Assembly (NCBI GenBank): GCA_012845835.1
Contig: JABAKD010000014.1
Coordinates: 6,902,574 to 6,966,573 of the forward strand
DNA: 64,000 nt
Direction of reading: 5' to 3'
From: Undaria pinnatifida
Taxonomy: Eukaryota > Sar > Phaeophyceae > Laminariales > Alariaceae
Position 1 is the stretch's first letter. The number at the start of each line of letters is the position of its first letter. Of the stretch, positions 23,801 through 33,855 are shown in pieces. A model generated the notes under the pieces. The model saw only the letters and a list, made by a program, of their open reading frames with translations. It was not told the DNA's origin and ran no database searches. The position numbers were made by a program, and so were the translations under genes.

Positions 23801-24529
23801 TGCGTAAAAATATCATTGTTACTCTTGGAGTGGGCTACTTGAGTCTGCCGGGTTTGTACGCAAGTTCCTGTGTACTCCTTGTATAAGTGGCAGGCCAGCG
23901 GAGGTCCAGCCCATGCCTGATGCTCGTGCTGCTAGTGCTGTCGAGCCATGATGGAACATGCGGTGGACGTCGATCGCTGCTGTTCCGAAGTGATCTCTCT
24001 TCTGCTCTTGATGTAATGCAAAATCACACTCACACGCCTGTATTGATCGAATGAAGACCGACGAGTGAGATCTGGCGTTCTGCATCAGGCGTCAGGTGGT
24101 GCGCACTTGATCCTAAAGCTCTTCGAGCGCCCATCTCGCACACCACCAGGGATTACACAAACTAAAACGTGGATCCAAAACGCCAGACCCCTGCTCTCCC
24201 TACAGATGGAAGCTCTTGCGCTAAAACTATACCAGGTACATGATCAAAAGTGCGTGTCGCCGCAGCCGATTGTTTTTCCTATTCCAGACAGCCTCCTCCA
24301 TGGATATTTGGGTGGAGCAACCGCGGCCATAAATTAGCGCACCTGTAAATTAGATGGTGGGGAAGGTCGGAAGTCATGTCGTGAAAAGCACGGAACGACT
24401 TCCTCCACAATTCTGTGATGAATGTTGATCGGGACTACTTGCTACATACAACAAGCAAGACATTCCGGATGGGTCGATATCTCCGAAGAGTCGACGTGTT
24501 AGAACGGGCACCACAAAAAGCGTGAGCCG

Positions 24530-24790
<261 letters not shown>

Positions 24791-24894
24791 CATCATGATA
24801 GATTATGTCAAGATATAAATACAGGCCGGGGAGGTCACGAGTTTTTCAAGCGAAAATAACAAAACGAAAGATGACACACCCCCTGGCATTTTTT

Positions 24895-25525
24895 TTTTTT
24901 TCAGTTTTTGATGAAATTTCGGAGTTTTGCCGAACTCAAAGAGGGTTGAATCTTATCGAGTACGAGCCTCAGTTGGCTCACCAAAGAATCGTCCACCTGG
25001 CACAGAACCGTTACTGCAGCAGCAACGCTCGCGGAAGTCACCCGCGTGGTTGTCCCACTGGAGTCGGCCTGACTCGTAGGCCGGTGTCGGTGCCTTGCGG
25101 AGTGAAATCCACCACCAACTGGTCGCGCTACAACACCCAACCTGACACAAATCTCAGCTGTTGCCCTCAGCGAGCTCGTTCGGTCGGCGCCTCGGTGCGG
25201 TCACTTTGTCAAGTCGACGACGTGAGCTCAAAAATTCACTGCGCCTTCTGCGAATAGTCATGACCTGCCAAGATTACCTTGGGAACGACCCTGCTCAGTC
25301 TTGTGCGCTCGCGAGTGATGGCACAGCTCGAACGGTGCGGCTGTCCGATCCTGTACCTATACGTATAAGTGTCTGCTTTTCCCGAAGGAAACTGAAAATA
25401 GGTGCCTGGTACTGAAGAGGCGAGTTTTTCCGGGGTCGATTTTGTTCGGGTTTCCGAAAGAATCTCGGGGAAAACCAAAACTTTCTCGAAAACCCGAAAT
25501 AATCTCTTCGTTAATAACAAGCCTA
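24895..25525 (+). repeat. Dispersed 0.65-kb repeat, copy 2
   Basis: Second copy of the 840-1520 repeat, in the same orientation. It ends in the GAAAACCCGAAATAATCTC region, which corresponds to AAAACGAAATGATGGCTTCG in copy 1. Confidence 0.78.
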
Positions 25526-25560
25526 ACCGACGAGTGAGTGCTATATAGTACCAATACAAG

Positions 25561-25893
25561 GCCGGTCGCCCCGGTGGTCTACGTAGTGGTTACCCTCGAA
25601 TACTACAGGCGGTGGTCATTCAGTTCGATTCCGACCGTGCTTAGATTTTGACTTTATTTGCAAAATGCAAAAAAAGTATCAACTGCTGAGGGCGCCTAGC
25701 ATGGTGGGTAGGTACAACTCGACGCGAGTCGACGAGGGAAGAAAATGCTGAACTATTCTCGCGATAAATATGAAGGCACGTACCGTAGTGGGGAGGGGGG
25801 AGTAGAGGACCCGCTATGTGACCCCGGATCTGAGTTACTACTGGGAGGGAGAGCGAGAGTAGTGCGAGGATAAGAAATGGGATGAAGCAAAAA
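25561..25893 (+). mobile_element. tRNA-derived SINE (tRNA-Glu-like head), full-length copy
   Basis: The head reads CCCCGGTGGTCT...AGTGGTTA, matching the A box and D arm of tRNA-Glu (with a 3-base insertion). A B box AGTTCGATTCC follows at 25622, at tRNA spacing. The body continues with CAACTGCTGA, GGTGGGTAGGTACAA and GTCGACGAGGGAAG and is shared with 16208-16565. There is no coding sequence. Confidence 0.75.
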
Positions 25894-26037
25894 AACGAAC
25901 AAACAAACATCGAGGGACAATAGCGTGCAGCAGCACGGGTATCAGCGTTTTACACGCATGTCACACGATCGTATAAAGTAGTTCCTATCAGTTCGATTCG
26001 GAGACATCCCCTATTACACCCCCTACAATTTCCGTAT

Positions 26038-26280
26038 ACCGTACCCCAGCAGCCCGGGCTGAAACGTGCGTTCGATGCTACTGCTGCAGTCGGCATTTCC
26101 AAAATGTTAAAATGTGAACGATAGCTGTTGAGTCTCGGTCAGCTCCCCGCAGCATGCCAACCCCGGTGATATAAAACCTTAGCCCCAAAAATGTTATCAC
26201 GGGGTGTGTGCTATGCTGCAATATACTGCTGTACCCCGGCAGCCCGGGCTGAAACTTGAAACGTATGTTCGATGCTATAG
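26038..26280 (+). repeat. Diverged direct repeat with CAGCCCGGGCTG palindrome
   Basis: GTACCCCAGCAGCCCGGGCT at 26040 and GTACCCCGGCAGCCCGGGCT at 26231, both followed by GAAAC, TTCGATGCTA and AGTCGGCAT. Confidence 0.65.
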
Positions 26281-26436
26281 TCGGCATGCTCACTACTGTT
26301 TGTAGGTCAGTGGTTATGGTGTGCATGAACCGAAAAGCACACTCGGGGGTGCGTGTGGCAAGGCCACGGAGGATCTTACCCGCCCCTTGGTCCCCCGGCT
26401 CAATATTTCGACTTTTTTTTTTTAAAATCATAATTA

Positions 26437-27233
26437 GGCCATTTCTTACACAATCGGATTCCGCCTGTCGAAAACGGCCCTTTTCAACTGGACTTTTTTT
26501 CGACTGGATTCGTCTGGTCCTTCTTCTTGTCGTCAGTCGAGTCGATTTTATAGTTTTCGTGCTCTTCCTAGAGGTTGTTGGTGTGAGGGAGTACTGCTGT
26601 CCTGCTCTATGGCAGTCGAAAATCGGTTGACAGCTCTGTGCTTCGCGCGTTCCCCGCGAGCACCGCGTGCTTCGCGCGCGACGAACCCTCGTCCAAGGGG
26701 GTTGGTGGCGTTGCACTTTAGGCGAAAGCCGCCAAAGCTACGTTTGTGGCGTTGCACTCAGCCGAGAGCCGCCAAAGCTACGGCAGGCGTAGCCGTTGCA
26801 GGCAAAGTGGCATCGATACTGCGCGCTGCTGTCGTCGTGTGATACACGCGGCTGGCAAGCGGAGCTAGAAATGCACCACGCTGACTTGCGGCGAGAAGCA
26901 ACAGCAGTGATAGCCAAGCCAGCGTCGGCGCTGTTGTATGATACTGCTGTGTCGTAGCTGGTATGGGTGTGTGGGCGTGTGGGTGTTTTTGGTGGTGGGA
27001 TGAGCGATGCGATGGATTAAAAAAACACGTGTAAAACTTTTCCGACTGGGCTTTTCGACTGGCAGATCCAGTCAAAAAAGTCGAGTTTTTCGACTGGATC
27101 CCCCAGTCGGAAAACTCAGTCGAAAAAAGTTGAGTCCGAAAAGCTCTTTTTTCGACTGTGTAAGAAAGCCATTTGGGCTTGAGTCGAAAAAGGCCGTTTT
27201 CGACTGACAAATCCGACTGTGTAAGAAATGGCC
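26437..27233 (-). mobile_element. PIF/Harbinger-like non-autonomous transposon, copy 2 (797 bp, inverted)
   Basis: TTA flanks it at 26434-26436 and 27234-27236, with the same terminal repeats as copy 1 but in the opposite orientation. The interior matches copy 1 along its length, with small insertions and deletions. It has the same signal-peptide-like frame, with the ATG changed to CTG. Confidence 0.82.
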
Positions 27234-27582
27234 TTACGACGGTTTCGAAAGACCTAAGACTGCCACTTTCCACCAATCAGTGGCCCCGATATTAATCAAT
27301 ATTAATGGGGTCAGCAAACCCAAGCCATGAGGATCGCAGGCTGACTTGTTGGGATCATCAGGACGGCGCGCTTTGGCGGACACATGGCGGCCCCACAAGT
27401 TAAGGCCACCGATGTCCTCAGTCATGACATCTGTACAAAAATGGGGGCGCTTGACTTCCGTTGTGTCGAGAGCTCCATGACGGCGACTTTTTGTATCCGG
27501 CCAATTCGACAAAGACCGACGCAGCTCCCAGAGAAGCTCCATCCTCAGGCCTTTTTGTTAAAGAAAACCCGGAAAAGTACGC

Positions 27583-27730
27583 TTCAGCTGTGAGATCGAC
27601 TTTTCTTTTTTCATCGACAGCAATCTCTGCGAGCTGCGTGTGACTGCGTGTGATACTTCGATCGCTCGTGATACGGGGTGTGTATACCCTCGTGAATTTT
27701 ACAGGTTGGTGACTCCCTTGTTGATTCATG
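27583..27730 (+). repeat. CAGCTGTGAGATCG family member, 5' half
   Basis: TTCAGCTGTGAGATCGAC, GCGAGCTGCGTGTGA (with an internal 10-base repeat), ACTTCGATCGCTCGTGATAC and TTGGTGACTCCCTTG. Confidence 0.7.
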
Positions 27731-28023
27731 GGCCTTTTACTAGTATAGCGTGTGCTTCACAGGACGTACAAGAGACCGAAGACTGAAGGATAGCCGCTAC
27801 GCCGTTGTTAATTGGCCTACGCACATGTCGCCCCGTCCAAAACGTCTTCAATAAAGTTTACTCTGAAGCCAACAAACATATTTTAAGCCTGTTAGCGAAC
27901 GACCTGCAGGGCTTGGCTGGCGTAACCACCCGGTGTAAACCAAGCAACACATGAATGGCACCGCAAACCCCGGCCAGCTGCGAGGTTCATCAGCACCATT
28001 GCCCTGGCGCCATGGCTTATACC

Positions 28024-28415
28024 ACGTTAACCGTTTTTGGCCCCTGCTGTTCGAACTGGATTCGAAACGTATAAAAAAATATTCCCGGTACGACAGGTAA
28101 CTGATGCCGAGAGTCCTCTATCAAGCTCATCCAGGGCCATACAATTCAATGGGGCGATTCGACTTGCTCGAAAACCGCAAATCTAGTATACCACAAAGCC
28201 TCTTTCTTTTACACGCGAACATGAGTTTTTGTGCTAGGAGTCAACAATTACACGCTCTTCACCGCTTTTGGCTGCTGCTGTTCGTTCCGGACTCGAAACG
28301 AACAAAAACGTCTGGTACGGAAGATAGGTAATGTCGAGACGTATCTATCAAAGTCATTGAGGGGCGTTGATTTCAATGGGGGCGACTTGCAATGTTTGAA
28401 AACCGCAAACCTTGA
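28024..28415 (+). repeat. Tandem duplication, period about 235 bp
   Basis: CCGTTTTTGGCCCCTGCTGT and CCGCTTTTGGCTGCTGCTGT start the two units. Both continue with TCCGGACTCGAAACG-type, TCTATCAAG.TCAT and GAAAACCGCAAA.CT. Confidence 0.72.
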
Positions 28416-28824
28416 TCGCGCACCTCTCCTCTATTTTATAGTAGCTTAAAAACGTTTTCGCGATTTCTAGAATGCATCCGATGGAAAACAGATTATAGGC
28501 ATAAATTCCGAGTAGACGGGTCTAAACAAGGACACCATTCGTATGCAGTTTCCCGTGCGACCCTCCGTGTCCTCAATCAGCGCTGCCGTTCTACTCGGAC
28601 AGACCGGTATACCCGGACTGCTGTGCTTTTGTCAAATGCGCGCCATAACCCCCCCCCCCCCCCCCCCCCGCCGCCGCCGCCGCCGCCTTCCCGCCGCCCC
28701 CACAATCGCCTACTAGAATACTAGCATCACGCGTGCAGAAAGCTATTCATGTATGCGACCTATCCCCCCTTCACCCCCCCCCGCCCCCCCTTGAGACCCC
28801 CCGCCGCCCTCCCTTCACCGGTCA

Positions 28825-28950
28825 TACGACTACAGAGTATACATAATAAACTGGTACCTTCCACAGCCGTCTGATTTTGCCCCCCTGAAAAAAATTGGTT
28901 TTGTAGTTTCCGTGCACAGCTTGATTAACATCACTCTGTTGACCTTAGTT
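28825..28950 (-). repeat. CAGCTGTGAGATCG family, - strand 3' fragment
   Basis: The - strand has GGTCAACAGAGTGATG, GTGCACGGAAACTAC, GGGGGCAAAATCAGACGG and GGCTGTGGAAGGTACCAG, which are the 3' half of the family. Confidence 0.65.
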
Positions 28951-29339
28951 CAAGCTTTTCAAAGAAAAATACTTTTGTCCCTCGCGCTGAACGTCGGCCA
29001 GTCGTTCGTCGTTATGGTGCGCAGTTAACATGAAGAAAGCAAGATTTTCCGTCTGAGACCCAAAGGGGTTGTTGGTAGTATGCGCCACTAAGAATTGAAT
29101 AGCGACTGGGGCGGCGGCGTGCCCGCGACGACGCGTGCATGCCTTCTCTCGACTACGCTTATCTCTTGCCGGACCTTCTGCGCTGTTCATGAGTGCATAC
29201 AGTAGTTCACGTGTATGCGTTGAGGTTTCACCAATATGTTTAACCCTTTCCCTGCTGCGACAATCGCCCTACTCTTAAGTCGAAGTATTTTTGTCCGTCC
29301 CGAAAAACAAGGAGTCAGATGTGAAGGGGTTAACTATAA

Positions 29340-29642
29340 TTGGCGACGAAAATTGACCGTTTCGACATCGGCCGCTGGTGGTTAGCGATGATGAAAATTG
29401 TGTTCGAACGACAACAATTCAAAGACTCGTCGTACGGGACGGACGAAGCCAACATGACCCTATTCGTACTGCTGCGCGCGCACGCTACTGGCAGGCACTT
29501 GAAAATATCGCAATCGTCGTTTTCTTTGTCTCTATACTATAATCAAGATATACACGGGCCCCAAACGAAAGAACGCCGTTTCCCTACCATAACCAGTTCC
29601 TTTCGCGTAATACCTGCTACAGGTATTTTTTATGTCTCATGA
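29340..29642 (+). CDS. Unassigned open frame, possibly an old gag-like fragment
   Basis: A 100-codon frame beginning MATKIDRFDIGRWWLAMMKI. The 'F....WW..M.....' start is faintly like the N terminus of Copia-type gag proteins, but nothing else supports this. Confidence 0.2.
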   Translation: MATKIDRFDIGRWWLAMMKIVFERQQFKDSSYGTDEANMTLFVLLRAHATGRHLKISQSSFSLSLYYNQDIHGPQTKERRFPTITSSFRVIPATGIFYVS

Positions 29643-30324
29643 ATTTGCCTGCATCTACTGTAAAGTGGAAGCAGGAAAACAAAAAAACGGCCCTCTGAAG
29701 TATTGCCCGAACGGCTTGCGGCGCATGCGCAGTGCGAAAAAAAGGCGAACAAACGAAAACCACAAGAGGAGAAAACGCTGACGGATGTCTTCTCTCCTCT
29801 TTGACTTATTTAATGGAGCACACCCACCTTAACTTTTGGGATAATGTATCTTAACCCCTTTGGGCCCCCAAATCCCTTCCTAAACTGAGTTCAAGTAAAC
29901 TTGTCCCCAAAGGGGTTTCCAGTTGTAATCGCGTGAAGGAAATGGACGATTTCGGCATTTGCCAGCCCCGGATGCTGTGGGAACGTACGCGTCCAAAGTG
30001 TAGCACAGGGAGATGTACAACGGACTATGGGCTACGAGTTTGACGATAAGAAAACGATGTGTTCTTACCGTCCTCGCCCATGGGTGTCCAACGCACGCGC
30101 ATCTTGATGGTATTATACGTGTGTCCAAGGACCAATACCCGAATGGGTAGGTTGGACGGTGGACCAAGCCCGTCGGAAGGCTGTTCTCATGGCCGGGGGG
30201 TGTTGTTAGTGGGTGAGCTTGCGCAAGTCCCCCACTACTTGAGAGATGACTTTCCCCGTGGCTATCTTCACCACACGTGATCCCCATGGATCAATTCGGG
30301 TCGACATATTCACGCATATGTATG

Positions 30325-30535
30325 CAACGGCAGCTTGCGCTGCTGGAGTAGTAAGGGGGACCGCCGGTAGGGCCAACTCGCGCTGTCGTTACCATGCGAA
30401 CTGAAGGACAGTCACGCCAGCTAGCGCTGGATTGCGAATACAATTGAGTTAAATTGGCACACGACGTGTATGAAAAATACGTGGAAGGTGTGGTGAGCTT
30501 GAGCTTTATTTTTCCCGATCCGCCGGAGACTAAAG
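30325..30535 (+). repeat. Short element B, copy 1
   Basis: Shares with the 37.9-kb copy the order: CGGCAGCTTGCGCTGC hairpin, CCAGCTAGCGCTGG hairpin, GAGTTAAAT, a CACACGAC..GTATGAAAA.TACGTG stretch, GAGCTTTATTTTTCCC and ATCCGCCGGAG. No target-site duplication is obvious. Confidence 0.75.
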
Positions 30536-30551
30536 AATTTTATGTAAAGTA

Positions 30552-30850
30552 CGAATACGCTCCAGCTGTGAGATCGAAGATTTCTTCGTCGAAACTCATA
30601 TTTGCAAGCTGCGTGTGATACTCCGATCGCGCGTGTTACTGGGTGTGCGTCCTCATTAAGGATATAGGTCGGCGACTCCCATTAGAACTCTAGCGTAGCT
30701 TGTGCCAGGATCAACAGGATGCTGCTACTCAACCTGTGCGCTGAAACCGTAAAACCCCGTTTTTGAGGGGCACAGCATCTGACGGCTGTGGAAGGAGTTG
30801 CACCAGTTTATTATGTATAATCCTGTGTGTATATTGTAGTAAAGATGTAC
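30552..30850 (+). repeat. CAGCTGTGAGATCG family member, full length
   Basis: Runs from CTCCAGCTGTGAGATCGAAG to GACGGCTGTGGAAGGAGTTG and AATCCTGTGTG. It follows element B copy 1 within 20 bases. Confidence 0.78.
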
Positions 30851-31164
30851 ACGCGTGCTCTTGTCAGGCCTTGCCTTTTCAGGGTCGACGTGACTGGATC
30901 CCAAAAGGTTACGTAGACAACACCAATCGTGCCTGTCGTCTCGTCCAGGTGGCGCGGCCATCACGATTATCCCCACTGCAAGCCTGACGGCTGACGTGCT
31001 GAAAATTGCGGTATCCCCCGACTGCTTGCGTGCGAAATTGCCGGTACCTTCCTTCATCATCGCTGGAGTGCTTGCATGCAGAATATGCCGGTGTCCCAAT
31101 CGTCGCCTGACTGCTTGCACGCATGAATTCCCGATACATTAGTGGCTACGATATATGAGACGCC

Positions 31165-31655
31165 CTCTCCTCAATGGATGTACGACTTACAGGATATGCA
31201 TAATAAACTGGTGCATTCCTTCCAAAAACCGTCAGATTTATCCCCTTGAAGGATTTACAGTTTCCACGCACTTTTTGAGATGCCCCGCCCATCCCCCCCC
31301 CCCCCCCCCCCCGCGCGCTCCCTTATGTTCAAACCCATGCCCCCACGTCCTTAAAAACTCCGCCCTCCCCTCACCGGTTATACGACTTACAGGATACACT
31401 TGATGAACTGATGCATTTCTTTCCACAGCTGTCAGATTTTGTCCCCCTCAAAAACGGGTCTAATAGTTTCCGCGCACAGACTGACTAACATCACCCTGTT
31501 GACCCCGATAGCTACACTGCAGTTCCAAGGGGAGTCGCCGACCTATATCCTTAATGAGGACACACAACCCGTAATACGCGCGATTTGAGTATCACACAGC
31601 TTGCAAACATGAATTTCGACAAAATATTCGATCTCACAGCTGGAGTGTATTTTTA
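31165..31655 (-). repeat. CAGCTGTGAGATCG family, - strand copy plus partial second copy
   Basis: Read on the - strand, it starts ACTCCAGCTGTGAGATCG near 31650 and runs to CAGCTGTGGAAAGAAATGC and the GTATAACCGGTGAGGGGAGG region. A second partial copy follows at 31165-31265. A 16-base C run lies between them. Confidence 0.75.
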
Positions 31656-31751
31656 CTTTTATAATATGAGACGGTTCGACAAGCCGAAGTATTTATCTCA
31701 TGTCCGGTTTTCTCTTGCTTCGGTTTAAGAATGTTCTCCTACATCGAAAGC

Positions 31752-31781
31752 ACGATATAAGATAATTTTATCTTATATCGT
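31752..31781. other. Perfect 14-bp inverted repeat
   Basis: ACGATATAAGATAA and TTATCTTATATCGT are separated by TT. GACAAGCCGAA just upstream recurs at 32245 with similar following sequence, so this may be the centre or end of a decayed element. Confidence 0.7.
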
Positions 31782-32379
31782 AGCCGAATTCTTCGGGGCC
31801 ATTTCGAACATTGCTCAAAATCGATGTCAGGGCTCATCGACCCCATTCCGAACTACGTTGACGCCATGCTGCGGATATGCCAGTGCATCGTGTGCACTCA
31901 ATGCACCGTTCGATCTGTTTTTTAATTGGCACATATTCATATCCACTGGAAACAAAAATGAGCTCTGCGTGCTCACGCTTGCTACGCTCTGTGTATACCT
32001 ATGCCCCCCCCCCCCCCGCGAAAGTCAGTCTTCCAAACTTGTTGGACGAATGGACACGAGTGGCTGATGCATATAATGTATGTACCCTTCCTCGTTTAAA
32101 ACTAAAAAACGAAGGCTGCCCGCTGCACAGGGCGTGGCGTTTGGAGGCGTGTGCGTGCGGCACAACTTTTCTGAAAGCTTGATATAGGAGAAAATCTCGG
32201 GAGTAAGACAAAAATGCTCTTATGTATATATCGGGTTTTTTGTGACAAGCCGAAATAGTTCTCTTATATCCGTACTTTCTCTAATATCGATTATGTTATA
32301 TCCTAGCCGTTACGGTACGCCTATTGCCGCCGGTATGTTTTTGCTTGCAGAACATGCGATGCACCTTTAACGACCTTTC

Positions 32380-32505
32380 ACCCACAAAAATCGTACCAGA
32401 TAAAGTACCAAATATGTTTCACTTCATGAGAGGCTTTTAGGCTGTTTCGTGTGTTTTTGTGTATTTCGTTTTTACAAATTGCGAGAGGGCGTCGACCCAA
32501 CCCAA
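32380..32505 (+). repeat. Dispersed repeat shared with 410-560
   Basis: CACCCACAAAAATCGTACC, GATAAAGTACCAAATATG, TTAGGCTGTTTCGTGTG and AATTGCGAGAGGGCGTCG. It is followed by a degenerate telomere-like CCCTGACCCTAACCCAGG stretch. Confidence 0.65.
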
Positions 32506-33144
32506 CTCTAACCCTGACCCTAACCCAGGCTAAGGCTCTGACCCGACCCCCTAGCCTGACCATGAAACGGTCCGCCGCCTCGACGATCCCCCGGCACCAC
32601 TCGCCACCCTTCTCTTGACTGCTAGGACTGCACCCTCGTAGTTTGCGACAAATCACCTCGAATTAGTGAGGATTAAATTTTGTAGTGTCAAAAGGGCAAC
32701 CCTTCTCCAACCCCTAATGTTTTCGCAGTCTAATTCCAAGCGTTGTGACCCCTTGTCGGGGATGCAGTGCTAAGAGGGCCGTGGGCCGCAAAACCGTGCC
32801 TACTCCGTACACCGATAGGGGACTTTTTTTTTTCCGTAGATGGTTGGCTCGAAGCTGTAAGTTCCAGCTATTAGTTGTAGTGACTGTTGTTTACCCGATG
32901 ATGTCTGCGATTTCTAACCTCTGTTGGGTTGGAAAAAAGTGGAAAATATTATGGAAGGTCATGACCCAAGGTCAAGCAATCCACGAACAAATTGGGTTAG
33001 AAAACTGAATCCAGCACACCAGTACTTGCATGTACCGTGCTCCGACCCCCGGGGTTCCGTTCTCTTATCTAATGCCGTGCCCGCTATTAATAGAATATAC
33101 TTCACGTTTTGGAGTCCCCTCCCGACGCCTACCCCTCCCCCGTC

Positions 33145-33330
33145 GCGCGAGAAACAGGAAGGGGATACGTTAATCATGTTTTTTTGTGATGTATGAAACA
33201 AACGAACTGAGCCCCCCAATGTTGGAGGCGTCTTTATTAGGAGTAGGAACGGTGTTCCGTCTCGAAATGGATGTGTGGTCAAGGGTCAAATTACTAGGGC
33301 ACGTGACAAGTGCGTACGCGCCCCTGCCTC
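33145..33330 (+). pseudogene. LINE C-terminal fragment (PNVGGV tail), + strand
   Basis: Frames give REKQEGDTLIMFF and, after a stop, PNVGGVFIRSRNGVPSRNGC. This is the same C-terminal domain as relic 2 at 39515-39690. Only the last roughly 60 codons of the LINE are present, just upstream of the first recognised exchanger exon. Confidence 0.72.
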
Positions 33331-33627
33331 TTGTGACGGAAGGATCGTTTCTTCGTGCTCGGCCGATCGTACCTACAACTGTTGGTGGTGAATGTTGTTG
33401 TTGTTGTTGTTCTTGTTGTTGTTGTTGTTGTTCCATGATTCGTGTGTATATGTGTGGTCGCGTGTATGGGCGTGTCTGTCTGCCTGCCTGCCTGCCTGCC
33501 CGTGTGTGTTGGCGTGCGCGTTTGTGCCGTTTGTCATAACCAGTCTGTGTCTCACAAGCCGCCCTCCCTCCCTCCCTCCCTCCCTCCCCCCCTCCCGGTG
33601 TCCATGCCGGTGTCCCTTGTGTCCGGT

Positions 33628-33795
33628 ATGATCCTATTCGGAATCGGCACGCTTCCATTCGGAATCGACACCTTCCTATTCGGTGTCGACATCGTTCTAT
33701 TTGACATCGACACCCTCCTCTTCGGCATTGGCATCCTCCTATTTGATACCGACACCCTCCTATTCGGAATCGGCATCCTTCTATTCGGTATCCGA
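33628..33795 (+). repeat. 21-bp minisatellite next to an exchanger exon
   Basis: About eight units of the type CCTCCTATTCGGAATCGGCAT. In the frame of the following exon each unit codes for LLFGIGI or LLFDTDT. An inverted related array lies at 48840-49215. Confidence 0.8.
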
Positions 33796-33799
33796 AAAG

Positions 33800-33855
33800 T
33801 GTGCCACACGGCGGACAACTACTTTTCTCCCGTGTTGGCTGTCATATGCGATCTG
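33800..33855 (+). CDS. Exchanger exon: pre-alpha-1 segment (HTADNYFSPVLAVICDL)
   Basis: The codons give VCHTADNYFSPVLAVICDL, matching the 'TA..YF.P.L..I...L' stretch just before alpha-1 in CCX/NCLX proteins. The donor is CTG|GTGAGA, phase 0, and joins exactly to the next exon (ICDL|LDMPPEVAG). The 5' limit is uncertain. An AG at 33798-33799 would leave two bases of a split codon, but the frame is also open upstream through a 21-bp minisatellite. Confidence 0.75.
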
